DNA of 11,761 nt from JAICLL01 sp035252155 (GTDB lineage: Bacteria > Planctomycetota > Planctomycetia > Pirellulales > JAICIG01). The stretch is taken from the NCBI GenBank assembly GCA_035252155.1, contig DATFDL010000012.1, positions 1 to 11,761 of the forward strand, written 5' to 3'. Below the pieces are notes generated by a model, which saw only the letters and a program-made list of their open reading frames with translations, was not told where the DNA came from and searched no databases. Position 1 is the first letter of the stretch. Each line of letters begins with the position of its first letter. The translations under genes were made by a program, and so were the position numbers. Shown piece by piece: positions 1-9,000 of the stretch.

Positions 1-1
1 C

Positions 2-3000
2 AATACCGGCGGAGTCGGCACCAACGATACTCCCGCCACCGCTCAGAGCCTAGGCCAATTGGCGCCCAATCAAAAAAGCGGAGACGACACCCAGCGGCTC
101 GGATTTGTCGTCAACGGCTCGGTCAGCACGCCGAGCGACGCCGACGTCTATACGTTTAAGGCCCAGCCGGGCACGCAGGTCTGGATGAGTCTGGGCAACA
201 CTTCGCCGGGACTCGATTCGGTGCTCGAGTTGGTCGATGCCAATGGCACCGTTTTGGCCCGCAGCGACAACGCGCTGGCCGAGTCGGAAAACCCCTCGCT
301 GCTCTCTTCATCGGCCTCCGGCGCGGCGGGATTTGCCGGCAACCTGGCCGCGCCGCTCAACTCCAGCACGCTGTTGCAGGGCAATTTCGATCCCACCAAC
401 CCTAGCCTCAACGACACCGTTTACGATCCCGCCAGCCAGAGCAACCCCGGACTGCGCAATTTGGGGTCGACCAACCCGCTCGACGCCGGGTTCCGCGTGG
501 TGTTGCCGGGCAATCCGAACAGCGCCACGCCGCAAGACTATTACGTGCGCGTGCGGAGCCGCGGTCCCGATTTGACCAATCTCCACGGCGGCCAGAGCAG
601 CGGCGCCTATCAATTGCAAGTCCGTTTGCAAGAACAGGAAGAGTTCCCCGGCTCGACGGTGCAATACGCCGACATCCGGTTCGCCAAGAACGGCATCGAC
701 GTGATCGGGCTGCCCGCCCACTCGCCGTTGTTGGGCGAGTCGGGTCAGGCGGGCACCGCCCAAAACACCGATGCTTCGACGCCGCCCGCCCAACAACCCG
801 ACCCGCGGCCCACCGCCCAAGACTTGGGCGATCCGCTCACCACGGACCAAGGAGCCACCAGTGTGGCGGGCAATCTGGCCACACCCACCACGGTCACCTG
901 GTATAAGTTCGAGCTGAATTACGACTTCTTGAACGCCGTCCAGGGCCTAAACGCGGGCCAGAAAACCTGGTCGACCCTCTTCGACGTCGACTACGCCGAC
1001 GGACTTTCGCGGCCCAACACCTCGATCTCCGTCTTCGACTCCAGTGGCAAACTAATCTATCTCGGCCGCGATTCGAACGTCGCCGACGACCAGCCCACAC
1101 CCAGCTCGGCCAACGGCTTGACCGATCTCACGCATGGGTCGGCGGGACAACTCGACCCGTACATCGGTTCGGTGCAACTGCCGGCCGGCGCCGATAGCTT
1201 TGTCGACATCTCGGCGACGGCGACGGGCGCGACCATCGCGGGCAATACCATTACCGTCAACTTCGACGGCACGACGATCACCTTCGAGTTCACGGCCGGC
1301 GCGCTGCCGGCGGGCGACACCAACACGGCGATCACGGTCGCCGCCGGCGACACTCCGTTGACGCTCGCTTCGGAAGCGGCGCAAGCCATTGATAAGGCGT
1401 TTAACAACCCGAATCTCGTCTCGCTCAATGGCACGCGGCTAACGTTCGCCAACGGCGCCGTGGCCGATACGTCGGGGGCGCTGGTCACGACGAGCAACAC
1501 CTATTACGTGGCGATCAGCTCCGACGCCACGCTGCCCCAGGCAGTCGACGCCAGCTTCAACGCCGGCAGCACCAACACGTTGGTGCGGCTTGAGCCGGTC
1601 GACTCGGTCAACCGCATCGTCGAGGACCACATCGGCAGCCAAGGGGGCGAGACGGCCCAGCCGCCCGGCACGTTGACGCCGATGTTCAATGGCACGGTCG
1701 ACACCTCGAACTTCAATCCCGCTCAGCCGACGCCCGCCCAGTTGCAGCAGGTTCAATCGCTCAACGCCGGCGCCGTGCCCTTCTCGCTGGGCAACGTGGT
1801 GCTGTTTGTCGATCAAAAAGAAATCAACAACGTTCCGGGGCACCTGGAGACGGTCAATCCCTTCTCCGGCGGCCTGGTGACCGACATCGGTCCTACGCCC
1901 GGCGGAGTTGCCGGCAGCCAGGGTTACGGCGACATTGCGATGCGCAATGACGGCCGGTTGTACGGCATGACGCTCGGCCCCAACAGCAATACGGCTGGCA
2001 GTTATGACCTGATCGACACCGGCACCGGGGTATCCGCCAGTCAAGGCGTCAACATGATCGTAGTCCCGGGAGCACTGGGACTTGAGATGAATGCGCTGGC
2101 GTTCGTTCAGAACGGGCTTAACCGCCAGTTGTTCGCAGTGGGCAGCTTCCCGGGCAATGCTGGCAATCCGCCCTACCGCAACGGCTTCTTTCAGCTCAAC
2201 CCCGACAATGGCAATTCGCTCAACAACCCGCAATCGGCGCCCGTGCTGCTCAATCCCGCCGGGGTTTCGGCGAACGAGACCATCACAGGTATGGCTGACA
2301 TCGGAGGCACGCTCTACGCCGTGACCGACGCCGGCGGGTTGTACATCATCAACAACCCTGCCGGGCAGGCATCGATTCTCTTCGTGGCGCCGGTAAAGGA
2401 CTCCAATGGCAATCCGATCCAGTTCACGGCGCTGACCGCCGGGCCGCCCGATGTTTCGGGCGGAGCCTATGCCAACGATCTCTTTGCCACCGATGCCCAG
2501 GGCAAGCTTTACGCGCTCAACACGTCGGGCGCGTTGTTGCCCGTGTTCGCAGGCGGCGCCACCAGCGTCTCCTTGGGAACCACCAACGTCATTGGCTTGG
2601 CGTTTTCGACGCTCGATTACAACTTGTGGCACGTCACAGACCAGCGCGGCAACGATCCCGGTCATGGCATCAACGCCGCGCCCGACAACAGCCGCAATAC
2701 CGGTTCGGCCAACCAGCCGCAGGCCGGCAACCTGAGCTTCTATTTCGGCCTGGAAAGCCCCGATCAGACCGTGTCGCCGGGCGTCATCGACGTGCCGGGA
2801 ACCACGACGCCGGGCGGCACGACGCCGCAAACACTGCAGCCAGGGTCCGGCAACTACGTTACGGATGTCGATACCAAAAACGTCAACCAGGTCTACAACA
2901 CGTACAACATGCCCGGCGGGGCGCTGGGCAGCCTGGAGACGAACAGCTTCAGTCTGGCCAACTACTCCTACGGCGACAAACCGACCCTTTACTTCAATTA

Positions 3001-6000
3001 TTTCCTGGCGACGCAAAACGCCAGCAGCACTACGCAAAACCCCGGCACGATGCTCGACAGCGCGCGGGTGTTTGTCTCGGCCGACAACGGCAAAACCTGG
3101 CAGATGCTGGCCACGAACGACGCTTCGCGTCAGCAGGCCAATGTGTCGCAGGTCGACGGCGAACTACCCAGCTTCGCCAGCGCGTCGTCGAGCGCCTATC
3201 CCAACGGCGTCGTGCCGCAGCGCATTCAGCAGCTCTACGATACGGCGGGAGGCACCTGGCGGCAGGCCCGCATCGACCTGGGCGACTTTGCCGGGCAGTC
3301 GAACCTCAAGCTGCGGTTCGATTTCACTTCGGCTGGTTCGATGAACCAGGGTCTGCCGGGCGATAGCTTCGGCAACTTCAACAGCCCCAAACGCGGCCAA
3401 GACAATCTGCACGAGGGATTCTACGTCGACGACATCACGGTCGGCCTCGCCGAGCGCGGCGAAATGGTCACCGGCGATTCAGCGAACATGACGTTCGTCC
3501 CCACGCCGCAGAATCTCAACAGCAACGGGCCGACGCAGATCCTCAACGGGCCGTATCAGCTCGATATCCGCCGCGGCACCGAGTATGGCGTCAACGTCAA
3601 TCCCAACCTATCCGACATCTCGCTCGTCCACTCGTTCGACACCAACGACCGCCTGGTCGACGGCTTCAGTATCTTGGCGCCGGCTGGCAGCGCGCTGAGC
3701 GACGGGCAGTCGTTCCAGGTGAGCGACGGCACGCACGTGGTCACCTTTGAGTTCGACCAAGGCGACACGCTCACGGTGGCAGGCAACGTGGTGAACAACG
3801 ACTCGTTCACGATCAACGATGGCACGAGCTCCAAGCAGTTTGTGTTCGTCGTCAATGGCAACCCGCTCAATCCGCCGCCTAAGCAGCCCAACCAAGTGCA
3901 AGTGTTTGTCAAGTCGACCGACACGCCGTCGGTCGTGGCCAGCGATATCGCCAACGCGGTCAACGGCAGCGGTCTAGCGGTGCGGGCCGTCACCAATGTC
4001 GATCCCGCGTACACCGGCTCCTTGAACGCCGGCCAGGTTCGCATCTTGGCGACCGGCGCGGCCATACCGCAAATCGACGTCAGCGGCGCACCGGAACTGC
4101 AATCGACGGCCGCGTTGCACGGCGGCACGCCCATCGCCTACGCGCCAGGCTTCACCGCGGCGCAAGTGGCCGATGCCATCACGAACGCGATCAACGCCAA
4201 CACCACGCTGGTGGGCGTCCGCGCGGGCGACGTTCGAAACCTGATCAACGGCGTGCTGACAGCGACCGGCAGCCGAGTCGATTTGTTCGGCGCTGCCAAT
4301 TTGGTCGCGCTCAACGCGCAGTCCGGCCAATTGACCGTCAGCGCGACCAGCCACACCTTGACGGAAACCGGCCTCACGGCCACGACCCAGGTGACCATCA
4401 GCCGCGGCAGCTTACCCGGCACGAACCTGGCCAGCCCCGTCTCCGTGCAGGTTCAGGCGCTCGACCTTATTCGATACGATCAGAATGCGACCGGCGGGTT
4501 CAACCTCGGCACCGGCGAGCCCAGCAACAATGTGCAGCTTATCAATCCCGCCACGAACCAGGCGCTGCAACCGGGCAGCCCCCTGACCGTGCTGATTCCC
4601 GCCGGGCAGTCATCGGTAACCTTCACGGTTCAGGCGGTCGAGCAGACGGTTCCGGGCGGCACCGAATTGGCCGACGGGCCTGTCAAGGTGCAGCTTGTCG
4701 CCACGGCGCTGGGATACAGCACCGGCGCGGAGACCCTCGACGTCGTCGACGATGCTCAGGTGATCCCCACGTTGACGCTGGCGCTGGCCGACCCCGCCTC
4801 GGGCACGATCCTCGAAAACGCCGGCCCTGGGGCCGCTCATGCCACGGTCACGCGCAATAGCCCCGACGGCGTGCCGCTCACCGTGACCCTTACCAGCCTC
4901 GATCCCGGTTCGGCGCGCGTGCCGGCGACGGTGACCATTCCCGCCGGCTCTTTCTCGGCGACTTTCCCGATCGACGCCGTTGACGACAACATTTTACGTC
5001 AGCAAGCGGTGAACGTGACGATCGTGGCGTCGGCGGTGAATTTCAACAGCGGCACCACCACGATCGCCGTGCAAGACGACGGCGACCAGAACCAGATTCC
5101 GCTGAATGCTCCGGCCTGGCAATCTCAAGGGCCGGCGCCCATCACCTTCGGCCAGGACGAGAATGTCACCAGCCCGGGCAGTTCAGCCTTCAACGCGGTC
5201 GCCGGCGCCATTGAGACCGTGTTGGTCAATCCGACCAATCCTAATATCCTCTACGTCGGCGCCGTCAACGGCGGAGTGTGGGAAACCACCAACGCCACCA
5301 GTCCCAGCGGGCCTACCTGGACGCCGTTGACCGACACCATGCCTTCGCTGTCGATCGGCGCGCTGCAGTTCGACACCACCGACGTCAGCTATCAGCATTT
5401 GATCGCGGGCATTGGGCGTTTCAGCAGTTTCGCCAACGCGGGCGGACAACTCTCCGGCCTGATCGTGTCGTCGAACGGTGGCCAGACGTGGTCGAGCATT
5501 ACGCCCAGCGCCACGAGCCCGGCCACACCGGTCGGTCAGAATATTTCGGGCGTCGCCGAGCGCGGCAGCATTATCTTGGCCGCGGGGAATTACTTCTTCA
5601 ATCTCACCGGCGGACTTTTCCGCAGCACCGACGGTGGGGCGACGTTTACGCTGGTTTCCGGCAGCAACGGGTTGCCGGCCGGCGCTATCAGCGACCTGGT
5701 CGGAGATCCGCTCGACACCAAGCGGTTTTACGCCGCGGTGCTGACCAAGGGCATTTTCACCAGCGACGACAACGGCGCCACTTGGACCGACGTCACGCCC
5801 GCGGGCCTGAAGTCGATCCTCAACGCGGCTCCGCAGGGCGACAATATTCGCATCGCCAACAGCGGCACTTCGGTCTACTTCGGCTACGAGAAGTTCGATC
5901 CGAACATCGGCGGCTCGCAATTGGCGGCCATCTACTATTCGCCGGCCGCCGGACTGTCGAGCACCACTTGGAAGGCGATGGACCTGCCGACGACCAACGA

Positions 6001-9000
6001 GAACGGCACGATCGTCGGGCTCAATCCCAATATTGGCGGCGACGATGTGCCCGGCGCCCAGGGCGAAATTCACTTTTCGATCGTGGCCGATCCGAACAAT
6101 CCGAATCTGGTGTACGTGGGCGGCGACCGTCAGCCCAGCCCCTTCCCGAACTCGATCGGGGCCACCAATTTCTCGGGCCGTCTGTTCCGCGGCGACAGCT
6201 CCAAACCGCTGGGAAGCCAATGGACGCCGATCACCGACAACGGCACGGCCAATGGCAGCGCCCCGCACGCCGATTCGCGCCACATGATTTTCGATGCGAC
6301 GGGCCGGCTGATCGAGACCGATGACGGCGGCATCTTTACGCTCTCGAATCCCGAAACCACCCAGGGCATCTGGACCTCGCTCATCGGCAACCTGACGGTC
6401 AGCGAAATCCACAGTGTCGCTTACGACACCAACACGAACACGCTGATCGCCGGCGACCAGGACACGGGCACGCCCGAGCAGCAGGCCACCGGCAGCCCAA
6501 CCTGGTCGGACGTCTCGCAGGGCGACGGCGGCGACGTGACGATCGACGACAGCAACCCGAATCAATCGATTCGTTACACCAGCTTTGCCGGCTTCGGCGC
6601 GTTCTTGGCGTCGACCTACGACGTCAACAACAACCTGATCAGCGTCAGCGCCCCGGCCTTGAACGTTGTCGGTACGAACACCAATATCTACGGCTTCGAC
6701 GTGGGATTGCCGTTTGTCACCACCGTCAAGCTCAACTCGCTGCCGGGCTTCTCGAACCACCTGGTGATCGGCGGCGGAAGCGCCGTCTACGAATCGTTCG
6801 ACGGTGGGCAAACGCTTAAAGCTCTGACCGACGCCGGAGGCAACCAGGCAGGCGGCGTCGGCCCCAACAGTTTGTTCGGCGCGGCCATGTCCTACGGCGG
6901 CACGGCGGGCGGCATCGCCGATCCCAGCGTGCTCTGGGTTGGCAACAACACGCTGCTCCTGTTGAGATCGGGCGGTTTCGCCAATCCGCTGACGCGGACC
7001 CTTTATCCCGGCGCCAACGTCCGAGCGCTTGCGGTCAACCCCAACAACTGGCGCAACGCCATTGTGGTCGACAGCGCCAACCACGTTTGGCTCACCGCCG
7101 ACGGCGGCGCCAGCTTTACCGACATTTCGGGAAACTTGACCAACAGCGTGGGAGGCGCAGCACCGCTGACCGCCGATTTGTTCAGCGTCGCCTTTGTGCC
7201 GGGAACCGCGACCAACCTGATCTATGTCGGCTCGCGCGACGGCGTCTACACGATGAAGACGTCGCAACAAGGCGTCTGGAGCCGCTACGGCGCCTTCATG
7301 CCCGATGTGCCGGTCTACAGCCTGCAATATGTGGCGAGCCAGCAATTGCTGGTTGCCGGCACCATGGGCCGCGGCGCGTGGACCGCCAGCGCCATCAGCG
7401 CGGCCGGCGACATCGCGGCCGCCGTCAACACGCAGAACGTCTCGGATGACGGCGGCGTCATCACCGGCACCGTCACCCGTTCGGGCACGTTTGGCAACCT
7501 GTCGGTGACCCTCGCCAGCAGCGATCCCGCCCGTGTGCCCAACACCGTCGTCACCATTCCCGACGGACTGACCACGCAGACCTTCTCGATCAATGTCAAC
7601 GACCTGCTCGACGCCAACGGCAACGAAGTAGCCGTCCCGCGCGAGACCGTCATTCTGACGCCGCTGGCGGGCGGACTGAACCCGATCGGCACCTTCGTCA
7701 ATCTCACCGAGGACAACCCGGCCGGCCCCAGCACGTCAGACGATGTGCCGGCCCTGACCGTCACGCTCTCGGCCAAGGAAATGAATCCGAACGTCGGCGT
7801 CAACTCGATCACCGGCACGGTCAGCCGCAATACGCCCACCGATCAGCCGCTGACGGTAACCTTGGCCGCCAGCGATCCCTCGCGGGCATCCACCTTGCAG
7901 AACGGCAGCGCCACGGTGGTCATCCCGGCCGGTGCGCAATCGGTGAATTTCACGTTGAGTTACGTTGACCAGTTCGCCAATGACGGAAAGCCGCATTGGG
8001 TGACAGTGACGGCCACCGGCATTACGTATCAAGGTCTGGCCATCAGCAGTCCCAACGGCGACGGCAACGACAACGAGGACCCCGAGCTGAACGACCCGAC
8101 GGGCGTCAGCCTCGACGGCGATGAAAGCTATACCATCAAGATCGACGCCGCCCAACACGTGCTGTCGTACGATCGCCGCGGCGACGCCAACATTAACCGC
8201 AATCAAGGACAGGTGATCATCGCGGACAGCCGGATCTCGAATTCGCTCAAATACGGCGTGGTGATCGAACCGGGACCGCGCGGCGCCAACGGCAGTCTGC
8301 CCTATCCCGGCGTGCCGATTAACCTGAGCACCATCAACACCGACCGCGTCGCGCCGGGCGCCACGATCGAAAACAACCTGCTGATCGGCAACGGCGCCGG
8401 CGGCGTCCAGTTCCTGGGCGACCCGAATTCCGCCGCGGGGCCGCTGGCCGCCGTGCCCTTCGGGCGGATCGTCAACAACACGGTCTACGGCGGCGCCCAG
8501 CAGACCGGCGTCGGCGTGCAGGTGGGCCAGAATGCCAGTCCCACCATTCTCAACAATATCTTCGCCAACCTGGCCACCGGCGTCAGCGTCGACAACACCT
8601 CGTCGTCGACGCACCTGGAGGGTTCGATCTATCAGAACGACGGCGCCACGCTGACCGGAAACGTCTTCAATGGCGGCGACCTGTTCAGCAGCACGCTGTC
8701 GGCCACCGATCCGCTCTTCGTCAACGCGGCCAACAACGACTTCTACCTGGCCCCCGGCTCGAAGGCGATCGATAGCGCGATCAACTCGCTCACCGACCGG
8801 CCCGACATGATTTCGGCCAAATCGCTCACCGGCATCCCGGCTTCGCCGATTTTCGCTCCCAGCCGCGACCTGTTTGGTCAGCTTCGCGTCGCCGATCCGG
8901 AAACGAATCCCAGCGGCATCGGCTCGACGCTGTTCAAAGACCGCGGGGCCATCGAGCGCGTCGATTTTGTCGGACCCACCGCGGCCCTCTCAAATCCGAT

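Noticed and set aside
1439..3037. 532-residue open frame on the minus strand
   Set aside because: Same composition effect; low-complexity RRV/GVE-rich translation with no recognisable motif, fully overlapped by the well-supported + strand protein.
5468..5491. Sialidase activity suggested by Asp boxes
   Set aside because: Asp boxes mark the fold, not the activity. The Arg triad and catalytic residues of sialidases could not be identified.
5278..6324. 348-residue + strand frame in another phase
   Set aside because: R/Q/H-rich out-of-frame translation of the propeller; no motif and complete overlap with the real gene.
5183..7345. 720-residue open frame on the minus strand inside the propeller coding region
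   Set aside because: It is a shadow of the GC-rich third positions of the + strand gene. The translation is dominated by R, V, A, D and G, has no domain order, and the opposite frame has clear Asp boxes and propeller motifs.
8102..8977. Pectate/alginate lyase from the beta-helix
   Set aside because: The fold is clear, but no conserved lyase catalytic residues could be assigned, and the closing pattern is that of a structural exported beta-helix.
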